From: Coffea arabica
Taxonomy: Eukaryota; Streptophyta; Magnoliopsida; Gentianales; Rubiaceae
NCBI RefSeq assembly: GCF_036785885.1
Contig: NC_092316.1
Coordinates: 48,493,001 to 48,557,000 of the forward strand
Length of the DNA stretch: 64,000 bases
Direction of reading: 5' to 3'
The notes under the pieces were generated by a model. The model saw only the letters and a program-made list of their open reading frames with translations. It ran no database searches and was not told the DNA's origin. Below are positions 1-12,161 of the stretch, in pieces; within the stretch, counting starts at the first letter, position 1; each line of letters opens with the position of its first letter. The translations under genes and the position numbers were made by a program.

Positions 1-96
1 ATGGATGTTGGACTTTGACCAAGAAAGAAATAGATGCAAAGTCAAAATATTATTATTAACTGGGGCTTCAGGCACCATGTGAGATAGTTCTCTCGC

Positions 97-236
97 TCTC
101 CGGGATTTGGTCTGGCGGTTGAGGTTGCTGAAGATGGAGTCTTAGGTCCCTGGTTCGAACTTTGCTGCCAGCCAGTTGTGGAGGGTGGGGAATAGTCTGC
201 GGGGTCTACTCCCTGCGGGACACCCCTAAAAAAAAT
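97..236 (+). mobile_element. tRNA-derived SINE
   Basis: About 140 bp with a pol III-like A box around 107-122 and a clear B box GGTTCGAAC at 152-160, ending in a short A run. It is flanked by the exact 14-bp direct repeat GATAGTTCTCTCGC at 83-96 and 237-250, which is the target-site duplication. The same insertion is in the second duplication copy, so it predates the duplication. Confidence 0.85.
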
Positions 237-434
237 GATAGTTCTCTCGCATAATTGTGTTGTCATTTGGTAAACCTTTCTTACAGGGGATAACAAAACT
301 ACCAAAAATTAATGACCACTTCAACATAGACAACCAAATAACAATCTGAATAAAAATCCTATACCGTTATAGATTGACCGTCCATACGTCGTTTCTAGTT
401 TCAGCTTTTGCACAAGTATAATAATTTAATGAGT

Positions 435-590
435 AAATATTATATACACTGACGGTGTATATACTATTATGGTTAGATATATGATTCATATGCAAAATTT
501 AAATTTCAAATTCAAATTTTGGATTTTGTGTTATACATCTAATGGTGAAAGTGTATATACTATCAGTGTATAAAAGATTAATCCTAAACT
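435..590. mobile_element. Small AT-rich MITE (TATACACTG ends)
   Basis: The left end has TATACACTGACGGTGTATAT and the right end has GTGTATATACTATCAGTGTA, which are inverted relatives. A diverged relative sits at about 56150-56330 with the same core order (AAATTTGAATTT stretch, 'catctaatggtg', 'gattaatccta'). The copy at about 47850-48000 comes from the segmental duplication. No coding capacity. Confidence 0.6.
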
Positions 591-1630
591 ATCCAACTTG
601 TCACTCTAAGAAAGCGCAACTAAATAATATATCATGAAACATGCATCTAGTGAGCCATATATTATTCATTCTAAGACATAACTAATTATGATTCCACAAT
701 CAAAACCAACCTCAAATGATCTCGATGAATTCTCTGTGTCAAGTGAAGTGAACTAGCAACATTGTGATTGATTCCTAGGGTTGCTTCGGCTAGCTAGAGG
801 ATTGAAAAGGGTGGAGAGAATTAATATGCTAATGTTAAATGAGAAGATGATGCAAAATATATAAATTGAATTTTAAATTCAAATTATATATAATTGTCGT
901 CCATCCAAAAGAAAAGAATACTTGCCAAAAGAAAAGAAAATGACGAAGGAAAGGAAAGGTCGCTTTGTGGTTCTGATGGGGTATCACGATATGGAATGAA
1001 GATAAAGTTTTAAGGGCAATTTTGGAATCCAAATATAAAAAGAGAGTTACCTTGGAGTGCCTAAAACTAAAAATAGAATGATAATATTATTGTCATTTGC
1101 CTTCAAATTTCTCTCACATGTGAAAAATGCAAAACAAATACAAATACAAGAGAGATAATTGCACAAACCATCCATAATCTGAAGAAACATGATCTAAAAT
1201 TTCATTACTTGTATATTGCACCACTTGCTACATCACCCATTATTGTCTTCTATTTGATTTTGGTCAATAATCTATACCAACTATGATAAATCAGGTACTC
1301 CATGACCACATCCATTTAACCCAAATAAGTACATTTATTCTTGATAATATAAGCTCGAGGTTCCAAATCGAGCTTTCTAATCCCTCTAGGTTTTTTAATG
1401 CCAAAATTGTTATCACATAATACATATATATCTGCAGAAGACATAATCTGGATGGTACAAAGTGGAAATTATACATATCGATCTTGTTTCATATTTTTCA
1501 TCATTGAATCAGATGAATGCAGACAGTCACCGTAAACAGCAGAATGAGCAGCCTGAACCACAACTAAAAACTTGAGATCCCCGTCTAATATATTGCCTGC
1601 CTCATTGTCATCCTAGACCAATATCATTTA

Positions 1631-4600
1631 GGGTGCGTTTGGTATCCCATAGAATTGGGGTTTAGAATTGGAATTGGAACCCCAATTCTAATTCTTGTGT
1701 TTGGACGCTGCATTTTCCATAGAATCAGCATTGAATTCTAATTCCAAGAGGTTCCAATTCCACAATCTTAATTCTTTGCCGGACCAAAAGAATTCTAATT
1801 CCAATTCCACAGCTGAATTCCTAATCGGGTCGACACGCGGGTCTTCTTCTAGTAAAAACTCAAAAATGGGTCAACAATAAAACGGATGGAAAAAACGCAA
1901 ACCTCTCTCCTTCCCTTTCAATTATCGATGGCCATATCAGAAGCTCTGATGGAGCATTCTTCGTCGCCGCCGCCGCCTCCTCCTCCAATTACGCTGAGAT
2001 AGAGGCACTTTTGCTGCCGCCTCCACCCCTCCATGCCCCACTCCCTGCCTTTTGCACAACTCAAGTTGAAATTTTGGGGTTCCAATTAGTTTCTATTAGT
2101 CTTTTCCTTCCCCTCTTTGTGTTGACTTGTGCCTCCACCTCCGCTGGCCTGGTGTTGCCCACCTTTGTCGTCACCGCGCATTCTCTCATCCTTCCTCTCC
2201 TGGATCGCTAATTCCTCTCTCCCTACTATTCCAGATTTTCCAGATAGATTTAGAGCTTACGAAGGTAACATCAAAATTTAATTTTTGCCAATTAAACATT
2301 TTTTTAGGGGGTTTTTTTTTTGATAATTTGTGGTATTGATTCTATACGGTTATTATTATTATTTTAAGCTTATAATTTACACTGTTATGTGAACAAAAGA
2401 ACAAGTTGGTCTTTGGTTTCGAGTGTCTTGTTTGTTTGAGTCTTAGTTAATCAGTCAAAGTTTGGCTTGGAACCTTTTCGGAATAATGCCTGAATGTTTA
2501 GGATTTGAGAGTACTTATGTACAAGTTAGCTGCTAAAATTTGTCAGTTTACCTTGCAATTAAATAAATGTAGAAAGTAGAAGGTGATGCTGATGTTGTGG
2601 AAAAAATCTATTATAGTGAATTATATCTCATCCAATATATTTGTGTGTTTACGTCTTTCAATTTGATTATTGTTGCTCTAAACATTTCTTTCTTTCTCTT
2701 ACATGTGGAGTTGCAGAAGAAATTTATATTGATGTTTGTACTTCTAAGAATCAAGATTGCTTCTTTGAACTGTAAAATGATCTGCTTACTGCATTTCTAA
2801 TATGAGGCTTTTGGAAAAACCAAGAGGTCTAAGAATTTAACCAGTAGTTGTGTTCAATGCGGATGATACTAAAAGGCAATTATTGCAAGTTATTGATGTA
2901 CTGGCAGCTATTCGGGATTTAAAAAATGACTATCCAACAACTTATAAGGTTTTCTATCGTTTCAGGGGAAAAAAAACAACTTATAAGGGAAATAGATTAG
3001 TAAAACAAAAAGAGATAGTGTATGGACAATTAGCCTGTGAAAGGTCTTGGATTTTGAACTACAATATTCATTATCAAAAAGTTAAAAGTAAACTAATAAT
3101 ACTTTTGAACTACAATTAGCCTGTAATATGAGGCTTTTGGAAAAACCACCTTTGGTACTCTTGGTAGTGAAGCACCTTTCTTGCCTTTATTTCTGTGTTA
3201 TCCACAATAATCTGCACTGTCGCTCTAGTATGTTTTTCACTGCATTCCACATCTTCCACCATTGGTACTCTTGGTGATGGTGTACTTATGTCCAGAGTAC
3301 CCCATTGATCAGAGAGCACTCTGCAGAAATCATCTAATTCCTGCATCTTCGGACAGCTATTGCTGCTAGAGAAAAAGGGATTGACAAAAGGGGCTTTAGG
3401 CAGCTTTTGATACCTTCCAAAGAGAAAAGACTTTTAATCTCTGTTTACCATAGTGCAGTAGAGCTTATTAAAGCATATGATTAAAAATTCAAGTACGGAC
3501 ATCCTTTTCTTATGCATTATTTTGCATGGAACTTGGCATGATTTGGGATATTTGCAGTGATAGGTATAGCTGTAATTTTTGTTTGAGAGTTTTCCAATAG
3601 CTAATTTGGTCTTTTGAATTAATAGCTAGTTTGGCATGATTTGGTCTTTTGACTTACCTTTTCTTATTGTTGTCATGATTTTGAATTGCAGAATTTGGAT
3701 ATTGACATGGATAAAGAAGGAGACGAGCAAAAAGCAAAAAAGAGAAAAGTGGTAGTTGCAAATTATATGGTAACAATAGCTACATTAGTAGTTTGGTGGC
3801 ATGAGAAACATATAGTAAAGGAGCCTTACTTGGACTTTAAAGTAGCACGTGAAATATATCTAAGGCGTCTTTACTATGGAAACAATAGAGTTTGTGTAGA
3901 GCAACTTAGACTCAATAAACATTGTTTTACTGTTTTATGTACAAATTTAAGAGAGCATTGTGGGTTGACGGATACTAGAAATATTACTGTTGAAGAGGCA
4001 GTTGCAATGTTTCTCTATGTTCTTGCTCATAATTTTAAGAATCGCATTGTCAATTTTAATTTCATAAGATCAGGTGAGACAGTTAGTCGATACTTTAATA
4101 TAGTTCTACGTGCTATCATAAAATTGGGGAGACACTATCTTATCCAGCCTGAATCGGAAATGGAAGGTTACGAGCATGAAAAGTGGGAATGGTTTCAGGT
4201 AATCAATATTTTTTGATATTTATTAATGAAGATAATATTTACAAGATTCATCAACTTATGATATTTTGTTTATAATACAGGATTGTCTTGGAGCGTTAGA
4301 CGGTACTTATGTTAAAGTACATGTTCTTCTTAGAGATCAAGGAAGATATAGGAATAGGAAGAATGAGATAGCAACAAATGTTTTAGGTGTATGCTCCCGT
4401 GACATGAGATTTACATATGTATTGCCTGGATGGGAAGGTTCTGCAGCAGATGGTAGAGTTCTACGGGATGCGTTAGTTAGATCAGATCCATTAATTGTTC
4501 CCAAGGGTATGTGACAATTAGATATCAAGTGTTTTTTTTTCTTTTAACTATAAATGAGTAATAATTTGTTGTCTAACATTACAGGCAAGTACTTTCTTGT

Positions 4601-5912
4601 TGATGCGGGTTATGCAAATAGCTCCGATTTCTTAGCTCCATATAGGGGAGTTAGATATCATCTTAGCGAGTGGTCTGCTAGTGGGAGCAAGCCTCAAAAT
4701 TTTAAAGAGTTATTCAACCTTCGACATTCAATTGCTCGAAATGTGATTGAAAGGACATTTGGTTTGTTCAAGAAGCGGTGGGCCATTTTGAGAGATGCAT
4801 CTTTTTTTGATGTTAAGACTCATGTCATGATAATTAATGCATGTGCCATCTTTCACAATCTTATTCGAGTAGAACAACCAAATGACCCTTACTTGGATGA
4901 AGTTGATGCTGAGATGCGAATAGTACAACATGAGGTTGATGATGAAGATGAAATGGAAGATGAAGATGAGGAAAATGGAATGGAAGATGATGGTCCAAAT
5001 AATGATGGTGGTGTAAATGCTGTTAACGAGAATCGAATTCGAACAGTACAACCAACTAGCGAGTGGACACAATTTAGGAATGCTTTAGCACGAGCAATGT
5101 TTATTGACTATCAAATTAGACAAGACCATCATGGAAGTTGAAATTTGATAGGAATTTATTCGAACTTAATTTCATATTAGAATGGCCATTTATTGAAAAA
5201 TAGTAGCAATGTATAATTGTGCTTTTCTTTCTCTTTTTTTTTTTTGGCTAAAAACACTTTGTTTGCGTATTCCTCTATTTCTTGTATTCCTATATTGAAA
5301 TTTCTTGTAAGATACAAAACTCAAATATTTATAATAGGTACAAGTTATGACTTTCCTCCCAATTCATATCATAGAGTAGGCTTTTGATTTTCTAAAATTT
5401 AAAGTTCTTAACTTTAAAAACGTATCAAGGTTTTAACTTGATAAATATTAACTACCTTTTAAGTTAGAATATACAATTATTTTTTATTTAATATAATTTA
5501 ATTTTTTTTTAAAAAAAGAATTTTTTATTTTTGCAAAAAAGGAACTAATTTTTTTTCTTTTAAAGCTTTATTAACAATTAGTTAAATGCAAGAAAAAATA
5601 AATTATTAAAGGTACTAATTGGTTTTTTCCTTAAAGCTTTAGTAACAATTAGCTAAATGTTAAAAAATTATTATATAGTAAAAAAAAGAAATTTTTTATG
5701 TAAGGAAATATTGGTTGGAAACAATTCTAATTCCTAATGAATTCTTCTCTCATACAAACAAAGAATTTGGAATTTCAAATAAATTCCATATCAATTCTAT
5801 GCATTTCCCAAACGAAAGAATTGAAATGACTTGGAATTCCAATTCATAGAATTCCAATTCTATAGAATTTCAATTCTAATTCAATTCTAATTCTGTAGAA
5901 CCAAACGTACCC
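1631..5912 (+). mobile_element. PIF/Harbinger DNA transposon
   Basis: The element starts GGGTGCGTTTGG at 1631 and ends CCAAACGTACCC at 5901-5912, terminal inverted repeats with one mismatch in 12. Both subterminal regions (about 1645-1815 and 5720-5900) are packed with repeats of AATTCTAATTCC type in opposite orientation. The flanking 3-mers are TTA on the left and TCA on the right; the family duplicates a 3-bp TWA target, so the right copy is mutated or not the original flank. It encodes a HARBI1-like transposase. I did not find a convincing Myb/SANT partner ORF, which autonomous members normally carry; 2800-3350 holds only short unclear frames and a duplicated 25-bp sequence (about 2801 and 3126). 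Confidence 0.88.
3707..5141 (+). CDS. PIF/Harbinger transposase (HARBI1-like DDE nuclease), 3 exons
   Basis: Model: exons 3707-4198, 4281-4506 and 4585-5141. Both introns are GT-AG and short (82 and 78 bp), giving about 424 residues, normal for plant PIF transposases. The N-terminal 160 residues hold the helical region that precedes the nuclease. The catalytic residues are visible as D in LGALDGT (start of exon 2), D in FLVDAGY (start of exon 3) and E in NVIERTFG. The C-terminal tail is very acidic (runs of D and E, about 4930-5000). The start is chosen at the ATG at 3707; an upstream splice acceptor at about 3690 is possible, so an earlier 5' exon cannot be excluded. No premature stop or frameshift is seen, so the gene may be intact. 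Confidence 0.88.
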
Positions 5913-6279
5913 TCAAGGTTTTCCTTTTCGAATGGGTTTTTATATAGAAACTCAAGAAAATAAGCATTAGGAAACTCGGCAACACGGTAAGTTTCACTGC
6001 GAATGATACATTTTCCTCTTTTAACTTTATATTATTTCTGTAATAAGACCTTGAACCCAATATATTTCAGTGAAAAAAAATCTTTCTTAATATGTGATGG
6101 TTTCTCAAATCAAAGTACAATTCTTTATCTATATATATCCCCACAATATGATATTTAACCAAGTCCTAGAAATTCTATCCCAATAAACCTCCTAAACCTC
6201 TCCAGCTTTTCAACAGAATCACGAAATTACTGTGATATCTACAGAAAAAAGATTACGTTGCTAAGCAATACATATATAT
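5913..6279. other. Intergenic, upstream of response regulator
   Basis: AT-rich spacer between the Harbinger end and the response-regulator start codon; presumably holds that gene's promoter and 5' UTR. No repeat or ORF of note. Confidence 0.5.
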
Positions 6280-8725
6280 ATGTCCGGGAAGATGTTTAAC
6301 GCTCACTTGGCTTCTCAGCCGTCGTTTCAACAGCGCGACAATCATTTTTCTCAAGGGTTAAGAGTTCTAGCCATTGATGATAATGTCGTCTGCCTCAAAG
6401 TGCTCGCTTTTGAACTTCAGAAATGTGGCTATCAAGGTCTGCTGTAGTTTAAACTTGCATTACAAGGCAGTACGAGTTTTACATGCATGAGGGATCCTTT
6501 TATTTATTTTCCCTTGCCCTACCTCTTTTTCTTCTGGTCTCGTGAGGAGAGGGGATTTTTTTTTTTTTTGTTTACTTTCTTTTTTCTCTGGTTTCGTGAG
6601 AGAAGAGGGGTGAATTTTTTTATTTTTACTAGGGAAATTCTAGTTTTTGGGCGGGGTCTGGCGAGAAAAGGAAGTTGGTTGAGTTATTAGGGGTTTTATG
6701 TTTTCTTGTGTTTTAGGCTAGGAATAGCAAACGAGGGCGTAGGGTTTTGCGAGGCGAAAATTCAGGGTTTTTTTTTTCTTAAGAAAAAAATCTTAATGGT
6801 TATTTGCTCTAGCAAGTCTTAAATTTAAGAGAAGTCAAAACTCATAGATTCCTTGATATTATTCTGCAATTTTAGAAATTTACTTCCCCTTACTTCCTTT
6901 CCTACTTTTAATGTGTGTATTTGTAGGTACCTCTTCTATATATTCATTGTTGAGTTGGCGCTTACATTTTTGGTCCTAGCGATAGAGAACATGATATCCG
7001 TTACATAAATTAGAGCAGACTCGAATCTGATTATTTGCTGATTTTTTTTTTCCCACTTCCATGATGACGAGTATTTGATGATTTGCAGTTACAGCCACCA
7101 CAAAAGCAGCCGAAGCTATTGAGATGTTGAGGAAGAACAAAGATAGCTATGATATCGTAATTACAGATGTCATGCGGTCTGACATGGATGTTTTCAAACT
7201 TCTGGAGATCATAGGCCTGGAGATGGACATCCCCGTTATAAGTGATGAGCCAACCTCGATCTTCTCCATAAGATTTGTGTTCAGTAGTAGTCTCAAATTA
7301 GTCATAGGAATCATGCAGTTTGATTAATGCCTTTTTTAAACAAATTAGAACTCATTTAATCTCTGTATATTGAATTGATTGCAGTGACATCGGCAAATAA
7401 TGACTTGGAAGTCATCGAAAAGGGTGTTATGCATGGCGCACGCGACTACCTGGTAAAGCCTGTTGGGCCTGAAATCCTCAAAAATATTTGGCAGCATGTG
7501 ATAAGAAAAACAACGTATAATCCTCTACCAGCACAAAGAATCGAAGCAAATAGGGCAATTAGGATACCGGCTCAACAAATTGAAGCAAATATGGCAAGTC
7601 GGGTACCAGCTCAAAAAATGGAAGCGGATAGGGCAATCAGAAGAAGTGCTAGAGTGCTCCACAGAAAGAATCACACCGTGGAAGATGGTCAAGCTGTTCA
7701 ATCCCATGATGCACCACCCCTCCTGGAGCATAAGAAGGCCAGAGTCACCTGGACACCGGAATTACATGCAAAGTTTGCGGCTGCTGTGCAACAACTAGGT
7801 CAAGAGGGTAAGTGTTGTTTCCTAGTACATATCGAGACACGCATCTCATTATACTTCTGAAATTTACATCCATCATCATTGTATTTGCCTTGAAAATTTG
7901 GTGAGAGTTTGTCATATTTATAGAGAGGACTGTGTATGTGATCTCATAAAATCTTAGGCGTAATTTATTCCATCCGCTTTCGCTCGCTCGTCCAGATAAT
8001 TCTCTTGATGTCTATTAGGCAGAGTTATCTATGTTTGAAGGCATGCATGGTTTTGGCATTCTAAAGATAATAGGCAGCGATATAGCCTTAACTAAGCGAT
8101 GAAAGATGGATGACGAGAACGTGTTATTTTTGCATACGTAAGATGTTTCAAGGGACAAAAATGATACTCCATGTTTAGATTAGGAGTCCTGTCGTTTAAT
8201 TCTGTATTTGCACTCTGTCCTCTGCTGCAGCGGTTCCAAAGAAGGTTCTTGAACTCATGAATGAGCCCCACCTAACCAGAGGAAACGTAGCAAGTCACCT
8301 TCAAGTAAGTTTGGCATTTGTTCTTATCCCTTGAACTTTTGGAATTTACTTTGAAATTTAAAGAATGTAATTATTATGTGAGCTAATTGCATGTTATATA
8401 ATCAATATTGTTCATACTCCTTCCTCAAAGTATCAAAAAGTGTAGTACTGAAAAATTTATGATATTCTGCAATGACAACAGCTTACAACTACTCCTTGAC
8501 TTCCAGAAATACAGGAAAGCGGCTCTAAAGCAAAAGGAAGACGCAAGGCAGGAGATTGAGTATCATTGTGATGCAAACATGAGGAGGCATTTGGATGATG
8601 CTAATATCCGGGCATCATCTTCTCAGAATCAACGTTTTCATGCAGTGAATCACTCCAATAGTTCTGCTGCCTATGGGAGATACAATTTAAGAAGTCAGAA
8701 TAATCCTTCGCTTCATGACTCTTAA
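6280..8725 (+). CDS. Type-B two-component response regulator (receiver + GARP/Myb-like domain), 5 exons
   Basis: Model: exons 6280-6436, 7089-7241, 7385-7807, 8231-8304 and 8507-8725, all with GT-AG junctions and a continuous frame, giving 341 residues. Residues about 27-135 are a receiver domain: acidic pair D33/D34 in LAIDDN, phosphoacceptor D79 in VITDVM, and K128 in DYLVKPV. The usual MPDMDGF context is MRSDMDVF here, so signalling competence is uncertain. A linker with three 13-residue repeats (about 145-183) follows. Residues about 221-278 are the GARP DNA-binding domain (TWTPELHAKF, AVPKKVLELM, GNVASHLQKY). In cytokinin signalling, histidine phosphotransfer proteins phosphorylate such regulators, which then activate transcription in the nucleus. 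The protein is short: most type-B members have a long Gln/Pro-rich activation tail, and here only about 60 residues follow GARP. Expression is not testable from sequence. Confidence 0.85.
7528..7644 (+). repeat. 39-bp coding tandem repeat, 3 units
   Basis: Three consecutive 39-bp units at 7528-7566, 7567-7605 and 7606-7644, in frame inside exon 3 of the response regulator. Each encodes PAQ-x-x-EA-(N/D)-x-A-x-R-x. The units have diverged at several bases, so the expansion is not brand new. Confidence 0.9.
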
Positions 8726-8873
8726 TCACCTGTCTGATCTTTTTCTCCAACAAAATGTTGGTCTAGTATACAGATAGAAACAAGCATAGAAGTCCACTAA
8801 TAACACATTCCGGGAATAATAAAACCAAATCAATGGAGAAAGCTTGTCACATTGATTTATTTTCCAAGTAGAT

Positions 8874-10413
8874 TGACAGGTGTCGAGCTCGTGCAATAAC
8901 AAATACCTACTCGAGAAAAATACAAATTTTCTATGTATAGTAATGAATAGGGTCGAATCTACAGAGACCGGAAAAAATTTGATTCTTTTCAAGTTCGGGA
9001 CACGGGGGATTTTTATCAGAATAAAAATAGGGACAATTAAACAATTCAACCAAAACGAATAATTAACTAGTACGAAAGTAAACAGGAATTAAATCAATAA
9101 TAGACAAATTCTAACCAAGGATACAACTACGCAGACACAGTCCATTCATCCGATCATTGATAGAAAGGGGGTTCACTTAATTTTATTAACAGGTTAGTTA
9201 TAGTCGCCAATAAACTCTGACAACCTGCTTTTCATTAATTTATTGATAACCAAAGTACGACCGTTGATTACTCCTAACCAGAAAACACTCGTAGGTACGA
9301 CTGTAGGAATTAATTTTCTAGTTGCCTTAAAAACTAGAAAAATCTAACCCGAATCAATAACACGCTACGAGGGTTATTTAAAGCAGATTGTACGTTCCCC
9401 TAGTGTGTGAAAACACTAGTTGTCACTGATATTAATCGATTAAACAATTACGAATTTAATTGATTAATTTGATAGGAGATTAATAAGTCAAATTGCACAT
9501 CGGGCCCTTGATATCATTAACAAAATAATTCCATGAAAATTCAAATAGAAAACATGCAAATATTAATAAATTAAAGAACACATGAAAATTAATTCGATCT
9601 CACAGATATTTGAAACTTCGTCGTCGCGTTGATCCTTGACTAGATGAGAAGATTAGCCACGCCTCATAAGAAAATTCCCACACAATTTAATTGAATTCAA
9701 AGGCATAAGTCTCTTGCTAGTAATCTAGAATGAGAGTTTGAGTCTCCGTAATCTCCCTGGAAGAGAAACTAGTCTAATGCAAGAAGCACTAGTCTTATGG
9801 AAGAGACGAAAACATAAAGCAAGCCAAATGAAGAAAACTACACGCCACAAAAGAATGAACCAGTTCCTATTCTAAACAAAGGACTACCTATATTCTACTC
9901 CGTGCTCTCCTAGGAGCAAAACTAGTCTAATAGGAAAATGTTATCTAATTGGAGCACTAGTCTCATAGGAGAAACTAATCTTGTGGACGAAAGTGAAAAG
10001 TCCTATAATCATCAAAGCCAACCCACGGCTTATGAATAACATTCCCAAAAGAAGAACCAAATGGCTAAAGCAATCCACTCCCTATCCTACGCGGCCCCCG
10101 CTAGATAATGAAAGAAAACAACATCCCAATAAATTCCAGCACAATCATCAATTCCACTGCAATCATGCAAATGAAGGAGTCCGCTACAATCATCAATTCC
10201 AGTACAAATACACCCGAGGAGCCTGGCTTGTATTTCTTTTAGAAACTTCCCACGTGTGGAGTATTTGTTGCAAGAAGATCTCCCTTTTCTGCTTCACTTC
10301 CTGAAGTTGAGTCCAGATGCCAAATATAAGTATATGTTAACAATTAAAACAATATTTGGCAGGAACAAAGAGAAAAATTAATAATAAAATTGTTAACAAT
10401 TAACACCCTATCA
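8874..10413 (-). mobile_element. Solo LTR, Athila/Tat-like (1540 bp)
   Basis: Read on the minus strand it begins TGATAGGGTGTTAATTG and ends GACACCTGTCA, so it is bounded by TG...CA. The flanking 5-mers are TAGAT (8869-8873) and TAGGT (10414-10418), a target duplication with one mismatch. Near its end it has the 'GTCGACC/CGACCC...' block also seen near the ends of the LTRs at 28815-41694, which suggests a related gypsy-type lineage. No internal domain adjoins it, so it looks like the product of LTR-LTR recombination. Confidence 0.7.
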
Positions 10414-10622
10414 TAGGTTCCAAACAAGGACTATCAAATCATGGACAAAATGGAGCTTGCGATGCTGGTCGGGAAGGGGCCGCTATTAACTAGTCTTGCT
10501 TTATTCCTTCATTGACTTTAATTCCAGTTTCCATTAGTATATATGTGGATGGAGAAGAAACAAACCCAAATCTAGACTTGTCCCCATTTGAAGTCTCCTT
10601 TGAAAGTGAATGGCATGCTTTT
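10414..10622. other. Short spacer between retroelements
   Basis: Unique-looking sequence between the solo LTR and the copia mini-element. Nothing recognised. Confidence 0.4.
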
Positions 10623-12161
10623 TGTTGGTTTTTTGGGGTATAAACTAAGAAACAACATCTTTGTGTTGGAAAAAAAAAGGTTCTAAGAGACTTGTATTGA
10701 AGTTGGAAAATAAGCTTATGTTATTCATTAATCAACTCACCATTTAAAGTGATTACATGAAATAAACTAGTAAAATATCCAACTAACAATTATCCTAAAA
10801 ATCTCAACAAAATATAATCTTCTTCTACTAGCAAATCTTAGCTAAAATATTTGTTAACAAACCAACATGATCTTTGGTTAACAAATATCCTTGTTTTTCT
10901 AATAACAAAATTATTTTGATATCAAACTCAACTTGATAAAATCTGTAGGAAAAGTTGGCATATCTCAACACTCCTTCTTGTCACTTTTGCTATAGATTTT
11001 CAATTCTCTTCTCAAATCTTTGAACCTTGTTTTGGAGAAGGCTTTCATAAAAATATCTGCAATCTCGTCATCTGTCTTGCAATGTTTTTGAGCCAGACAT
11101 CAAATAAAGATGATTTTTTTTTATATTTCTAAATAATATTCTCATAAGTTCAAAGTGGAACATCTTTTGATGATATTTGAATCTATACAAAAAATATGAA
11201 ATTCTGCATGGTTTTCATTTTGTCATCACCATCAAAATCTGTAGACTCAAAACAAAAATATTAAAATCTTGATAAATATTAGAAATCAATTTGATACCTC
11301 CTGACTTATCAATAATCTCCTCTTGAATTTTTTTCGCGATCTGAATTCTTGATTTCATCATCATGTTCCACTTTAGAATTGTCAAAATCTGACCAATTCA
11401 TAGTAAAATTTTTTCTCTTTATGTTAATTGAGAATAAGTTATTCTCAATCAAATCATTAGCCATTATCATTGTGAAAACAGCATCAAAAACTAATATGTG
11501 AATGCTGGCTTTGAATCTCTGTCTAACTACAACTCTGTGGTTTCTAATTTGTGTATCCATCAGCTCTTCAAATACTAGCGAAACAAAATTTGTCTCTACC
11601 ATATCCAGTAGATCATTGATTACCAAATATGTCCAAAATTTTGTGGCCCAAATTTGGTAAGTTTCACTACTAAAAGTTGAAACATTTGATAAAAAGTTCT
11701 TTCCTATCATGGTTTTTAACTTATAAACGATCCTCTCCAGTGCACTCACTCTGAAAAAAAAAAAAAAAAAAAAAGACTCAGGCCCTTAAGATATAGGCTC
11801 TTGATACCACTTTGTTGATTTTTTGAGGTGTAAACTAAGAAACAACACCTTAGTGTTACAAAAAAAAAATGCTTATAAGAGACTTATATTAAAACTAGAA
11901 AATGAGCTTATGTTATTCATTAATCAACTCACTATTTATAGTGATTACATGAAACAAACTAGCAAAATATCTAACTAACAATTATCCTAAAAATCTCAAC
12001 AAAATATAATCATCTTCTACTAGCAAATCTTAGCTAAAATATTTGTTAACAAACCAACATGATCTTTGGTTAACAAATACTTTGTTTTTCTAATAACTAA
12101 ATTATTTTGATATCAAACTCAACTTGATAAAATCTGTAGGAAAAGCTGGCATATCTCAACA
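10623..12161 (-). mobile_element. Ty1/copia-type mini-element with two LTRs and gag remnant
   Basis: Two direct LTRs of about 348 bp (10623-10970 and 11813-12161) start TGTTG and end CAACA. The outer flanks are an exact 5-bp duplication, CTTTT, at 10618-10622 and 12162-12166. On the minus strand a primer-binding site TGGTATCAAGAGC (complementary to the initiator tRNA-Met 3' end, with one extra base) sits at 11797-11809, just after the 5' LTR. A purine tract (AGAAGGAG) precedes the 3' LTR. The internal region is only 842 bp, so protease, integrase and reverse transcriptase are absent. The LTRs differ at many sites, so the insertion is fairly old. Confidence 0.85.
11309..11749 (-). pseudogene. 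Copia gag fragment
   Basis: A 146-codon frame inside the copia mini-element. It starts shortly after the primer-binding site and a poly-A/T run. The segment around TYQIWATKFWTYLVINDLL resembles the 'nYxxWxxxMxxyL' opening of plant copia gag (DUF4219/UBN2 type). Zinc knuckle and everything downstream are missing, so it is a truncated structural protein at most. Confidence 0.5.

Larger units (their letters stand above)
1..1630. repeat. Segmental duplication, left copy (partner 47416-49044)
   Basis: This segment matches 47416-49044 base for base apart from scattered substitutions and small indels (for example GTGTCAAG against GTCAAG near 738, and a 4-bp indel near 1480). Similarity is around 99 percent by eye. 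It runs off the left edge, so its true start is unknown. On the right, the match stops exactly where the Harbinger terminal repeat begins. It contains a SINE (97-236) and a small AT-rich MITE (about 435-590). The minus strand near 1490-1620 has a short open stretch that could be an old exon, but I do not recognise it. Confidence 0.9.

Noticed and set aside
42-305. 87-codon minus-strand frame, also near 47508-47777
   Set aside because: It spans the SINE in antisense; the repeat is due to the duplication.
2850-3346. Short frames on both strands inside the Harbinger element, where a Myb/SANT partner gene would be expected
   Set aside because: Neither translation shows the Trp-spaced helices of a Myb/SANT domain. 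I could not support a gene call.
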